64,000 bases of DNA from Streptomyces sp. NBC_01803. GTDB lineage: Bacteria > Actinomycetota > Actinomycetes > Streptomycetales > Streptomycetaceae. The notes under the pieces were generated by a model, which saw only the letters and a list, made by a program, of their open reading frames with translations, made no database searches and had not been told where the DNA came from. Of this stretch, positions 1 to 9,248 are shown piece after piece; the stretch's first letter is position 1, and the number at the start of each line of letters is the position of its first letter. The stretch covers positions 5,140,001 through 5,204,000 of the forward strand of contig NZ_CP109073.1 in assembly GCF_035917415.1 (NCBI RefSeq), in the 5' to 3' direction. Position numbers and translations under genes: made by a program.

Positions 1-1790
<1,790 letters not shown>

Positions 1791-1883
1791 AGATGCTCGC
1801 GTCCACTGTGAATTCTTTGACCAATACTTCTTCAAGTAAAACAAGTGAAGAGTGCGCTTGTTCGCTTGGAGCACTTTCGAGTG

Positions 1884-2002
1884 TTCCGGTGGTCATGGCG
1901 GAGGGGAAACGCCCGGTTACATTCCGAACCCGGAAGCTAAGCCCTCCAGCGCCGATGGTACTGCATGGGGGACCGTGTGGGAGAGTAGGACACCGCCGGA
2001 CA
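1884..2002 (+). rRNA. rrf: 5S ribosomal RNA
   Basis: This is a complete 5S rRNA of about 118 nt, about 95 bases after the 23S end as in other Streptomyces rrn operons. It contains the diagnostic stretch cccggttacattccgaac and gggagagtaggacaccgcc, and its 5' end (ttccggtgg) pairs with its 3' end (ccgccggac) to form helix I. The end coordinates are set by this pairing. Confidence 0.97.
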
Positions 2003-2010
2003 ATCTTTGT

Positions 2011-2066
2011 GGGACCTCTGGTTCCCCAGCGTTCATGCTGGGGATCAGAGGTCCCTTTTTGTTTTT
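2011..2066 (+). terminator. rRNA operon terminator
   Basis: This is a strong intrinsic terminator directly after the 5S gene. The outer stem gggacctctg (2011-2020) pairs perfectly with cagaggtccc (2046-2055), the inner stem ccccagc (2024-2030) pairs with gctgggg (2037-2043), the loop is gttcat, and the 3' side runs into tttttgttttt (2056-2066). It separates the rrn operon from the next gene, whose ATG is at 2104. Confidence 0.95.
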
Positions 2067-2103
2067 GGTGCATTTGTATTTCTGGAAGGCAGGAAACACG
2101 CCG

Positions 2104-4227
2104 ATGTCGAATTCGGACGAGGAACGGCCCACAGGACCGGCGCGCGGTCCGCGTCGCGATGACCGGCGTGCGGGGGGAGCAGGGCGTTTCACGGGACGTG
2201 AACGAAGCGGAGAACGAAGCGGAGACCGCCCGGGCTTCCGTCGCCCGGAGCGTGGCGACCAGCCCCGTGAGTACCGGCGGGACGACCGGCCGCGTGATGA
2301 CCGGGACCGCCGTGAGTTCCGGCCCCGGGATGACCGGCCCTGGGGCGACCGGGCGCATGACGGTCGGCGCGATGTCGGCCAGGACGACCGGCCGCGCGGT
2401 GCCGGCTACCGGCGCGACGACCGCCCGCAGTCGGACCGTCCCCAGGGTGAGCGACGGGACTTTCGTCCGCGTGACGATCGCCCGCGCGATGACCGGCCGC
2501 GTGAGTACCGTCCCCGCTATGACCGCCCTCAGGGCGACCGTCCGCAGGGTGAGCGCTGGCGCAGGGATGACCGGCCCCGTGATGATCGGCCGCGTGACTC
2601 GTTCCGGCGGGATGACCGGCCGCAGGGTGACCGCGACCGTCGTGAGACTCGTGACGACCGGCGTGACTTCCGCCCCCGTACGGACCGCCCGCAGGGCGAC
2701 CGCTTCCGCGACGACCGTGCCCGGCCGTCCTTCCGGCGTGATGACCGGCCGCAGGGTGACCGCGACCGTTTCCGGGATGACCGCCGTGATGTCCGTCCCC
2801 GTACGGACCGCCCGCAGGGCGACCGCTTCCGCGACGACCGTGCCCGGCCGCCCTTCCGGCGGGATGACCGGCCGCAGGGTGACCGCGACCGTCGTGACAC
2901 TCGTGACGACCGGCGTGACTTCCGTCCCCGTACGGACCGCCCGCAGGGCGACCGCTTCCGCGACGACCGTGCCCGGCCGCCCTTCCGGCGGGATGACCGT
3001 CCGCAGGGGGACCGCGACCGTCGTGACACTCGTGACACTCGTGACGACCGGCGTGATGTCCGCCCGCGGACCGACCGTCCCCAGGGAGACCGGGATCGGC
3101 GTGATGTCCGCCCGCGTACGGACCGGCCGCAGGGCGACCGTTTCCGTGACGACCGGCGTGACTTCCGGCCCCGTGATGATCGGCCGCGTGAGTCGTTCCG
3201 GCGTGACGACCGGCCGCAGGGGGATCGGCCGCGTGAGTCCTACCGGCGTGACGACCGGCCGCGCGAGGATCGGCCCCGTGAGTACCGGCGTGATGACCGG
3301 TCGGGCGGGCGGGACTTCGGCGGTCGGCGTGACGACCGGGGCGGGTTCCGCCGAGATGGGCTTCAGCGCCGGACGGACCAGGACCGGTTTCGGAGCGACC
3401 GGGACCGGGAGCCGGTGAGGCGGCTGCCCATCCCCGACGATGTGACGGGCGACGAGGTCGACCGTTCCGTGCGGCAGGAGCTCATGAGCCTGCCCAAGAC
3501 GCTCGCGATCGACGTCGCCAAGAACCTCGTCATGGTCGCCAGGCTGCTGGACGAGGAGCCGGAGCGGGCGTACGGCTACGCGCGCACGGCGCTGCGGCTC
3601 GCGTCCCGGGTGGGTGCCGTGCGGGAAGCGGCCGGGTTCGCGGCGTACGGGGTGGAGAAGTACTCCGAGGCGCTCACCGAATTCCGGGCGGCCCGGCGGA
3701 TGACCGGCTCGGTCCACCTCTGGCCCCTCATGGCCGACTGCGAGCGTGGCATCGGGCGCCCCGAGCGGGCCCTGGCCATGGCCGGGGAGCCCGAGGTGCA
3801 GCAGCTCGACAAGGCGGGACAGGTCGAGATGCGGCTGGTCGCGGCCGGCGCCCGGCGTGACCTCGGGCAGACCGAGGCCGTCCTCGTCACCTTGCAGAGC
3901 CCCGAGCTGGCCTCGACCGCCATCCACCCGTGGACCGCGCGGTTGCGCTACGCCTACGCCGACGCGCTGCTCGCCCTCGGCCGTGAGGACGAGGCGCGCG
4001 AGTGGTTCGCCAAGGCGCTGGACGCCGATGGCGGCGGCACCACGGATGCGTCGGACCGCCTGGCGCAGCTGGACGGCATCGAGTTCGTCGACGCGCTGGA
4101 CCCGGAGGCATCGGACGACGACGCCGACGACGCCGACATCAAGGCCGACATCGAGACCGATGCCGAGGTTGATGCCGAGGCGGACGACGAGGGCGACCTG
4201 GAGGACGACGTCAAAGACGTCGACTAG
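2104..4227 (+). CDS. Arg/Asp-rich repeat protein with C-terminal TPR domain
   Basis: The ATG at 2104 follows aggaaa about 10 bases upstream and gives 707 aa. Residues ~10-437 are an extreme low-complexity region of Arg, Asp, Pro, Gly and Gln built from variants of RDDRPQGDRDRR; residues ~438-660 are a helical TPR-like domain (runs such as AYGYARTALRLASRVGAVR and LGREDEAREWFAKALDA); the last ~45 residues are acidic (DDDADDADIKADIETDAE). No signal peptide or membrane segment is seen, so the protein is cytosolic. Related TPR proteins with a charged N terminus occur next to rRNA operons in Streptomyces; their function is unknown. A charge-patterned N terminus suggests RNA or ribosome contact, but that is inference. 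The stop lies 9 bp from the convergent DUF1015 gene. Confidence 0.9.
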   Translation: MSNSDEERPTGPARGPRRDDRRAGGAGRFTGRERSGERSGDRPGFRRPERGDQPREYRRDDRPRDDRDRREFRPRDDRPWGDRAHDGRRDVGQDDRPRGAGYRRDDRPQSDRPQGERRDFRPRDDRPRDDRPREYRPRYDRPQGDRPQGERWRRDDRPRDDRPRDSFRRDDRPQGDRDRRETRDDRRDFRPRTDRPQGDRFRDDRARPSFRRDDRPQGDRDRFRDDRRDVRPRTDRPQGDRFRDDRARPPFRRDDRPQGDRDRRDTRDDRRDFRPRTDRPQGDRFRDDRARPPFRRDDRPQGDRDRRDTRDTRDDRRDVRPRTDRPQGDRDRRDVRPRTDRPQGDRFRDDRRDFRPRDDRPRESFRRDDRPQGDRPRESYRRDDRPREDRPREYRRDDRSGGRDFGGRRDDRGGFRRDGLQRRTDQDRFRSDRDREPVRRLPIPDDVTGDEVDRSVRQELMSLPKTLAIDVAKNLVMVARLLDEEPERAYGYARTALRLASRVGAVREAAGFAAYGVEKYSEALTEFRAARRMTGSVHLWPLMADCERGIGRPERALAMAGEPEVQQLDKAGQVEMRLVAAGARRDLGQTEAVLVTLQSPELASTAIHPWTARLRYAYADALLALGREDEAREWFAKALDADGGGTTDASDRLAQLDGIEFVDALDPEASDDDADDADIKADIETDAEVDAEADDEGDLEDDVKDVD
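2260..3360 (+). repeat. in-frame tandem repeats coding RDDRP-type units
   Basis: The N-terminal coding region of the TPR gene is made of degenerate repeats. The clearest long units start with gtacggaccgcccgcagggc at 2678, 2801 and 2930, giving periods of 123 and 129 bp (41 and 43 codons), within which 12-18 bp sub-repeats such as gatgaccggccgcagggtga recur. All period changes are multiples of three, so the reading frame is kept. This pattern fits slippage or unequal crossing over within a gene under selection for frame. Confidence 0.85.
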
Positions 4228-4236
4228 CGGTTCGCA

Positions 4237-5499
4237 TCAGTTCGGCCCGAAGCCGGTGTCGAGGCTGCGCAGCAGCAGCCCCGTCGCCGGCTTCGGGCCG
4301 AACGACGTCGACTTGTGCGGCATCGTGACGCCCTCCTCCGCGAGGGCGCGCACGGTGCTCTCGGGTACGGGACGCATGAGGACGGCCGTCCCGCCCAGGC
4401 GATGAGCCTGGGCGACGACGGCCGTCGCGTCGTGCAGATACCGCACGGCGGCCGGGCCGTCGACCACGCCCCACACCGGGCCGAGGAGGGCGGCGTGCAG
4501 CACGGTCGCGTCCAATTCCCGCCATTTCGCGGGCCGGTGCTGGGGGATCGTCGCGGCCAGGAGCGCCGCGTCGGGGCGGTCGAGCAGGTGGAACGTATCC
4601 CCGTCGGTGAGCAGGAAGGCGTTGCCCTCGGTGCCGGCCAGGGTGTGGAGGGCGTCCGCCAGTGAGTCGCCCAGGCGGCGGGTGCGGAAGGCGCCGTTGA
4701 GGCGCGCCAGCGCCTCGGCGGGCGGCAGCCCGGACAGCAGCCGGTGGATGGGCTGGACGCGCAGCGGGTAGCGAGCCGTGTCGACCAGGAGGACCAGGCC
4801 GCGGTCCCACGGCGGTCGGCCGCCGTGCTCGTCCGCCAGGCGCAGATAGGTCGCCCAGCGGTGGTGGCCGTCCGCGATCAGGGCCCGGTGGCGGGCCAGG
4901 TCCTCGATGGCGGCGTCGAGTTCGGCCGGGTCGGTCACCGGCCAGAGCCGGTGTTCGGTGCCGTCCGCCGTGGTGGTGGCGCTGAGCGGCGTGCGCGAAA
5001 CGGCCCGTTCGACGACGGCGGCGGCTCCGGCGCCGTCGCGGTAGGAGAGCAGGAGCGGCTCGAGGTTCGCGGCCGTGGCCCGCATCAGGGCGGCCCGGTC
5101 GGCGACGACCTCTGCTATCACGTCCTCGTGGGGGAGGACCACGCCGTCCTCCGGCCGTGTCAGCCGCAGGGCTCCGATCAGGCCGCGCTGGAGCGTTCCG
5201 GCGGCGCGCTGCTCGTACACGTACAGGGCGGCGGGCCACGGATCCAGCGCCAGCACGCCGTCCGCCCGCCAGCGTCGCAGGGTGTCGCCCGCCCGCCGGT
5301 GGCGGGCGGCCGGGTCGCCGTCGTGGGGCAGGATCAGCCGGACGATGTTGTGCGGGTCGGCCGTTTCCAGCCTGTCGACGCCGTCCGGGCGGACCACCAT
5401 GTCGTACGGCGGCGACGTCACGGCCGCGAGGCTTCCCACCCTGTCCGGGACGTAACGCAGGGCGCGGAACGGGGCGAGGTCAAGGCCATCGTGACGCAT
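4237..5499 (-). CDS. DUF1015 family protein
   Basis: The 420-aa product begins MRHDGLDLAPFRALRYVP and carries the signatures of the DUF1015 family (N-terminal TSPPYDMV, HNIVRLILPHDGD, central ADGHHRWATYLRLADEHGG, C-terminal MPHKSTSFGPKP). Members are cytosolic proteins of unsettled biochemical role, found across actinobacteria and other phyla; no specific reaction can be claimed. The ATG at 5499 has no Shine-Dalgarno, but TACGAT sits exactly 6 nt upstream on the coding strand, indicating a leaderless transcript. The gene is divergent from the HAD phosphatase and converges on the TPR gene. Its last codons form one arm of a 16-bp inverted repeat (4241-4302). Confidence 0.9.
   Translation of the reverse strand: MRHDGLDLAPFRALRYVPDRVGSLAAVTSPPYDMVVRPDGVDRLETADPHNIVRLILPHDGDPAARHRRAGDTLRRWRADGVLALDPWPAALYVYEQRAAGTLQRGLIGALRLTRPEDGVVLPHEDVIAEVVADRAALMRATAANLEPLLLSYRDGAGAAAVVERAVSRTPLSATTTADGTEHRLWPVTDPAELDAAIEDLARHRALIADGHHRWATYLRLADEHGGRPPWDRGLVLLVDTARYPLRVQPIHRLLSGLPPAEALARLNGAFRTRRLGDSLADALHTLAGTEGNAFLLTDGDTFHLLDRPDAALLAATIPQHRPAKWRELDATVLHAALLGPVWGVVDGPAAVRYLHDATAVVAQAHRLGGTAVLMRPVPESTVRALAEEGVTMPHKSTSFGPKPATGLLLRSLDTGFGPN
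4241..4302. terminator. 16-bp perfect inverted repeat at a convergent gene end
   Basis: ttcggcccgaagccgg (4241-4256) is the exact reverse complement of ccggcttcgggccgaa (4287-4302), with a 30-base loop. It lies inside the last codons of the DUF1015 gene, just past the stop of the convergent TPR gene, and there is no T tract. A bidirectional terminator or mRNA-stabilising hairpin is the likely role. Alternatively the arms arise because both encode Phe-Gly-Pro next to Thr-Gly or Pro-Ala-Thr-Gly. Confidence 0.6.
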
Positions 5500-5505
5500 C
5501 CCCGC

Positions 5506-5511
5506 ATCGTA
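5506..5511 (-). promoter_or_regulatory. -10 element of leaderless DUF1015 gene
   Basis: On the minus strand TACGAT (plus-strand 5506-5511) is followed by 6 nt and the ATG at 5499. The spacing places transcription start at the start codon. No -35 consensus is evident, which is normal for Streptomyces promoters. Confidence 0.55.
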
Positions 5512-5546
5512 AGTGCTGCGGACGATGAGGGATCATCGACAGCGAC

Positions 5547-6626
5547 ATGGACGATGACATGGCTGAATCGACAGGGCCGACACGGTCGACGGGCTCTCCC
5601 CGGACGGCCCCCGAGGGCTCCGAGCGGGCGCTGAACGAGGTCTACGACACGGCGCTCCTCGACCTGGACGGGGTCGTGTACGCGGGGGGCGAGGCCATCG
5701 CGTACGCCGTCGAGTCGTTGCGCACCGCCCGGGACAGCGGCATGCGGCTGGCGTACGTGACGAACAACGCGGCCCGCACGCCGGAGACCGTCGCGGAGCA
5801 CCTGACGCGGCTCGGCGTTCCGGCGCGGCCGTCGGAGGTCGTCACCTCGGCGCAGGCCGTGGCGCGGCTGATCGCCGAGCAGGTGCCGGCGGGCGCGCGG
5901 GTGTTGTGCGCCGGGGGTGAGGGGCTGCGGGTGGCGCTGCGCGAGCGCGGGCTGAGCCCGGTGGACTCGGCGGACGACGACCCGGCGGCGGTGGTGCAGG
6001 GGTACGGCGGGGCCGAGCTGCCATGGGGCGTGCTGGCGGAGGCGGCGATCGCGGTGAACCGGGGCGTGCCGTGGTTCGCCTCGAACACGGACCTCACCAT
6101 TCCCAGCGGGCGCGGGATCGCGCCGGGGAACGGCGCGGCGGTCGAGGTCGTGCGGATAGCGACCGGGCATACGAGGAATCCGTGGGTCGCGGGCAAACCG
6201 CTGCCGCCGATGCACCGCGAGACGATTCTGCGGACGGGGGCGGCGCGACCGCTGGTCGTGGGGGACCGGCTGGACACGGACATCGAGGGTGCGTACGCCG
6301 GGGGTGTCGACTCGCTGCTGGTGCTGACCGGGGTGACGGACGCGGCGCGGCTTCTCGTGGCCCGGCCCGACCACCGGCCGACGTTCGTGGCGGCGGACCT
6401 GCGGGGGCTGCTGGCGCCGCAGCCGGCCGTGGTGGCGGACGGCGACGGCTTCCGTTGCGGCGGCTGGCGGGCGGTGGCCGGGGACGGCGGCGCGCTGGCG
6501 CTCGACGGGCGGGGCGAGGCGGTGGACGGACTGCGCGCGCTGTGCGCCGCCGCCTGGACGGTGGCGGGCACGGACGGCGGTGCCCGGGTGTCGGCCGACC
6601 GGGCACTGGCGGCGCTGGACCTGTGA
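5547..6626 (+). CDS. HAD-IIA family phosphatase (possible glycerol-3-phosphate phosphatase)
   Basis: This 359-aa protein has the full HAD-IIA (NagD-like) set: nucleophile motif I DLDGVV (Asp39, Asp41), motif II TNNAART at ~72, the conserved Lys of VAGKPLPP at ~217, and motif IV GDRLDTDIEGA at ~240. It dephosphorylates a small phosphometabolite in the cytosol. The M. tuberculosis gene in the same position before tlyA (Rv1692) is a D,L-glycerol-3-phosphate phosphatase, so that activity is the best guess. The residues before VYDTALL are a loose leader; the start could instead be the in-frame ATG at 5559. A 6-bp palindrome (cgatga/tcatcg, 5523-5538) lies just upstream. Confidence 0.9.
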   Translation: MDDDMAESTGPTRSTGSPRTAPEGSERALNEVYDTALLDLDGVVYAGGEAIAYAVESLRTARDSGMRLAYVTNNAARTPETVAEHLTRLGVPARPSEVVTSAQAVARLIAEQVPAGARVLCAGGEGLRVALRERGLSPVDSADDDPAAVVQGYGGAELPWGVLAEAAIAVNRGVPWFASNTDLTIPSGRGIAPGNGAAVEVVRIATGHTRNPWVAGKPLPPMHRETILRTGAARPLVVGDRLDTDIEGAYAGGVDSLLVLTGVTDAARLLVARPDHRPTFVAADLRGLLAPQPAVVADGDGFRCGGWRAVAGDGGALALDGRGEAVDGLRALCAAAWTVAGTDGGARVSADRALAALDL

Positions 6627-6842
6627 ACGGCGGCCCGCTCCGCCGGGCCTGGCGCGTGGGTGCTGGCGAGGACGGGCGGGTGCGGGGCGGACGGGCGGAC
6701 GGCTTCGGCGTCCGGCGCGGGTGTGTTCCGTGCGGTGCCCCTGGGGGACGCCTGGATGGACCGTCGGCTTCCCGGGCGCCGGGGCGGGTCGGAGGTGCCG
6801 CCGCCAGGCGGTGCCGGTGTTCAGCCGGCGTTCCTGCCGGGT

Positions 6843-6930
6843 CGGTGGTCGGGCGAGGTCTCCGCCCAGGGTGACGCGGACGAATCCGGGCTGAGGCGGT
6901 GGGTGCGGAGGACGCGGCGGTCGAAGCACG
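6843..6930 (-). pseudogene. relic of siderophore-interacting FAD protein N terminus
   Basis: Reading the minus strand from 6930, one frame gives CFDRRVLRTHRLSP and the next frame continues PGFVRVTLGGDLARPPT. Joined across a one-base shift this reproduces the N terminus of ViuB-type siderophore-interacting ferric reductases (family pattern: F..RVLRTRRLSP..VRVTLGGDDL). Nothing of the FAD or NAD(P) domains remains before the HAD gene. The identification rests on the pattern alone, but the frame continuity on both sides of the shift makes it convincing. Confidence 0.65.
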
Positions 6931-6940
6931 CGCAAGGGGG

Positions 6941-7114
6941 TTCGGCGGGCGCGACGGCCGCGTCGTCGAGGAAGGGGCGCCCGGGGACATCGTCACCGCC
7001 GGGCTGGTCGAGGAGGTGTTCCGTCTGCCCTGCCGGGTCATCGAGGACTCCGAGGCCGGCACCCCGCTCGTCGTTCCGGCGGCGCGGCGACCGGCCGGGG
7101 TGGCCACCCGGTAG
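6941..7114 (+). pseudogene. relic of ferric-siderophore ABC transporter ATPase C terminus
   Basis: The plus strand encodes FGGRDGRVVEEGAPGDIV followed by TAGLVEEVFRLPCRVI and EDSEAGTPLVVPAARR before a stop near 7112. This matches the C-terminal tail of FepC-type ATPases (pattern: DG.I...G.P.DVVT..LV..VFGL.C.V..DP..GTP.VVP..R). No Walker A, signature or Walker B sequence remains upstream, where the HAD gene ends. It is therefore a ~58-codon remnant lying divergent to the siderophore-interacting relic, as expected from a decayed iron-uptake locus. Confidence 0.65.
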
Positions 7115-7117
7115 CGT
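7112..7117 (+). promoter_or_regulatory. -10 element of leaderless small gene/tlyA operon
   Basis: TAGCGT lies 7 nt before the ATG at 7125. There is no Shine-Dalgarno, so the mRNA probably begins at or within a base of the ATG and reads through the small gene, tlyA and nadK. The element overlaps the end of the FepC-type relic. Confidence 0.55.
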
Positions 7118-7124
7118 CGGGGGC

Positions 7125-7376
7125 ATGCACGAGCCCCACGACGCACCAGCGCAACCACCCGTGCCCGGACCGGAGAACGCGCCCGGCAGCACCGCCCGCG
7201 ACGACGGGCAGCGCCCGCTCGGTGTCGCCGTCCAGCCCACCGGACACCCGCCGGTCGACACATGGCTGCGGCGCCTGGCCGACGCCGACCACCTCGATGT
7301 CGCCGGGCACCCGGAGGTGTACGAGGACGTGCACCGCGGCCTGCGCGACGCGCTCTCCGAGTTGGACAGGAGCTGA
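7125..7376 (+). CDS. conserved small actinobacterial protein upstream of tlyA
   Basis: This 83-aa protein has a Pro/Ala-rich, likely disordered first half and a conserved second half (PVDTWLRRLADADHLDVAG, then YEDVHRGLRDALSEL). A short gene occupies the same slot between the HAD phosphatase and tlyA in Mycobacterium (Rv1693), which supports it as real, but no function is known. Its stop overlaps the ribosome-binding region of tlyA (8 bases between stop and GTG), so the two are probably co-translated. Confidence 0.8.
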   Translation: MHEPHDAPAQPPVPGPENAPGSTARDDGQRPLGVAVQPTGHPPVDTWLRRLADADHLDVAGHPEVYEDVHRGLRDALSELDRS

Positions 7377-7383
7377 GGCAGCC

Positions 7384-8208
7384 GTGGCAGCCGCGACCCA
7401 GCGCCGCCTGGCCCGCCTCGACGCGGAGCTCGTGCGCCGCAAGCTGGCCCGTTCCCGCGAGCACGCCAGGGCGCTCATCGACGCCCGCCGGGTGACCGTC
7501 GACGGGGCGACCGCCGCCAAACCCGCCACCCAGGTGGCGACCAGCGCGGCCCTCGTCGTCCGCGCCGACGACGCCGACCCCGAGTACGTCTCGCGCGGCG
7601 GCCACAAGCTGGCCGGCGCCCTGGCCGCCTTCACCCCGCGCGGCCTGCGCGTCGCCGGGCGCCGCGCGCTGGACGCCGGGGCGTCCACCGGCGGGTTCAC
7701 CGACGTGCTGCTGCGCGCGGGCGCCACCTCGGTCATCGCCGTCGACGTCGGCTACGGGCAGCTCGCATGGTCCCTCCGGGCCGACACCAGGGTCACCGTC
7801 AAGGACCGTACGAACGTACGCGAGTTGACGCTCGACGCGATCGGCGGCGAGCCGGTGGACCTGGTCGTCGGCGACCTGTCGTTCATCCCGCTCGGCCTGG
7901 TCGTCCCCGCCCTCGTGCGCTGCGCCGTGCCCGACGCCGACCTCGTGCTGATGGTGAAGCCGCAGTTCGAGGTCGGCCGCGAACGCCTCGGCAGTGGCGG
8001 CGTCGTCCGCAGCCCCGAGCTGCGCGCCGAGGCCGTGCGCGCCGTCGCCGCCCGGGCGGCCGGGCACGGCCTCGGAGTCGCGGGGGTCACCGCCAGCCCA
8101 TTGCCAGGCCCCTCGGGCAATGTTGAATACTTTCTGTGGCTGTGCGCCGGGGCACCCGCACTCGACCCGGCCGATGTCGACCGCGCAGTGACGGAGGGGC
8201 CGCAGTGA
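7384..8208 (+). CDS. tlyA: 16S/23S rRNA 2'-O-methyltransferase TlyA
   Basis: TlyA methylates the 2'-hydroxyl of C1409 in 16S and C1920 in 23S rRNA, and its loss gives capreomycin/viomycin resistance in mycobacteria. The 274-aa product has an N-terminal S4 RNA-binding domain (residues ~8-67, RKLARSREHARALIDARRV) followed by an FtsJ-like fold with the SAM motif LDAGASTGGFTD (~97-108) and DLVVGDLSFI. The GTG at 7384 is chosen because gagg precedes it and the S4 domain begins at once. The stop overlaps the nadK start (GTGA at 8205-8208), indicating translational coupling. This gene order is shared with M. tuberculosis Rv1693-Rv1696. Confidence 0.95.
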   Translation: MAAATQRRLARLDAELVRRKLARSREHARALIDARRVTVDGATAAKPATQVATSAALVVRADDADPEYVSRGGHKLAGALAAFTPRGLRVAGRRALDAGASTGGFTDVLLRAGATSVIAVDVGYGQLAWSLRADTRVTVKDRTNVRELTLDAIGGEPVDLVVGDLSFIPLGLVVPALVRCAVPDADLVLMVKPQFEVGRERLGSGGVVRSPELRAEAVRAVAARAAGHGLGVAGVTASPLPGPSGNVEYFLWLCAGAPALDPADVDRAVTEGPQ

Positions 8209-9140
8209 CCACCACCAGCACGCCGCAGCAGCCGGGCCGGGAGCCACGGACCGTTTTCCTGCTCACGCACACCGGCCGCCCGGCAGCCGTGCGCAGCGCC
8301 GAACGGGTGGTGCAGGGCCTCCTCAGCCGGGGCATCGGCGTCCGCGTCCTGAGTGACGAGGCCGACGACCTGTCGTTGCCGCCCGAGGTCGAGCGCGTCG
8401 ACAAGAACGATCCCGACCGCGGCGTCGTGGACGGCTGCGAGCTGCTCGTCGTGCTCGGGGGCGACGGCACCCTGCTGCGCGGCGCCGAGTTCTCCCGCGC
8501 CTCCGGCGTGCCGCTGCTCGGGGTCAACCTCGGCACCGTCGGCTTCCTCGCCGAGGCCGAGCGCGACGATCTCGACAAGGTCGTGCACCGCGTCGTCGCC
8601 CGCGCCTACGAGGTCGAGGAACGCATGACCCTCGACGTCCTGGTCCGGGACAACGGGGGCGTCCGGCACACCGACTGGGCGCTGAACGAGGCGTCCGTCG
8701 AGAAGGCCGCCAGGGAACGCCTGATGGAGGTCGTCATCGAGGTCGACGGCCGTCCCGTCTCCGGATTCGGCGGCGACGGTGTGGTCTGCGCCACTCCGAC
8801 CGGCTCCACGGCGTACGCCTTCTCGGCGGGCGGCCCGGTCGTCTGGCCGGAGGTCGAGGCGCTGCTGATGGTGCCGATCAGCGCGCACGCCCTGTTCGCC
8901 AAGCCGCTGGTCACCGCTCCCGACTCGGTGCTCGCCGTCGAACTCAGGCAGCACACCCTGCCCGGCGTGCTGTGGTGCGACGGGCGGCGCACCGTTGACC
9001 TGCCGCCCGGCGCCCGGGTCGAGGTGCGTCGTGGGGCCGTGCCGGTCCGGCTGGCGCGGCTGCACCACGCGCCGTTCACGGACCGGCTGGTCGCCAAGTT
9101 CGCCCTGCCGGTGGCCGGCTGGCGCGGCGCGCCGCGCTGA
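8205..9140 (+). CDS. nadK: NAD kinase
   Basis: The enzyme phosphorylates NAD to NADP with ATP or polyphosphate in the cytosol. The 311-aa sequence has the hallmark GGDGTLLRGAEF (~85), the NxGxxGFL block GVNLGTVGFLAEAE and GSTAYAFSAGGPVV. The GTG at 8205 overlaps the tlyA stop by four bases (GTGA) and is preceded by ggagggg. Length and motif spacing are typical of actinobacterial PpnK. A non-coding gap of about 100 bases follows before recN. Confidence 0.96.
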   Translation: MTTTSTPQQPGREPRTVFLLTHTGRPAAVRSAERVVQGLLSRGIGVRVLSDEADDLSLPPEVERVDKNDPDRGVVDGCELLVVLGGDGTLLRGAEFSRASGVPLLGVNLGTVGFLAEAERDDLDKVVHRVVARAYEVEERMTLDVLVRDNGGVRHTDWALNEASVEKAARERLMEVVIEVDGRPVSGFGGDGVVCATPTGSTAYAFSAGGPVVWPEVEALLMVPISAHALFAKPLVTAPDSVLAVELRQHTLPGVLWCDGRRTVDLPPGARVEVRRGAVPVRLARLHHAPFTDRLVAKFALPVAGWRGAPR

Positions 9141-9235
9141 CGATCACGCCTGCCCGGGAAGCCGCCGCACCCCCTTCGCACCGGCTCCGCACAAATGTAC
9201 GGACGCCTTCGTCGCCAGGTGCCCCGTTAACCTCG

Positions 9236-9241
9236 TATGGT
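9236..9241 (+). promoter_or_regulatory. -10 element of leaderless recN
   Basis: TATGGT ends 7 nt before the GTG at 9249. This decides the recN start: the ATG at 9237 lies inside the -10 element and so cannot be the initiator of a transcript from this promoter. No LexA-type palindrome is seen upstream. Confidence 0.55.
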
Positions 9242-9248
9242 CGTATCC

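Noticed and set aside
2260..3360. CRISPR array in the repeated part of the TPR gene
   Set aside because: Periods (123 and 129 bp) are multiples of three, repeats and spacers are not distinct, and the region codes a continuous protein.
9141..9248. LexA box before recN
   Set aside because: No CGAAC-N4-GTTCG-like palindrome is present in the gap, although recN is often SOS-controlled in other bacteria.
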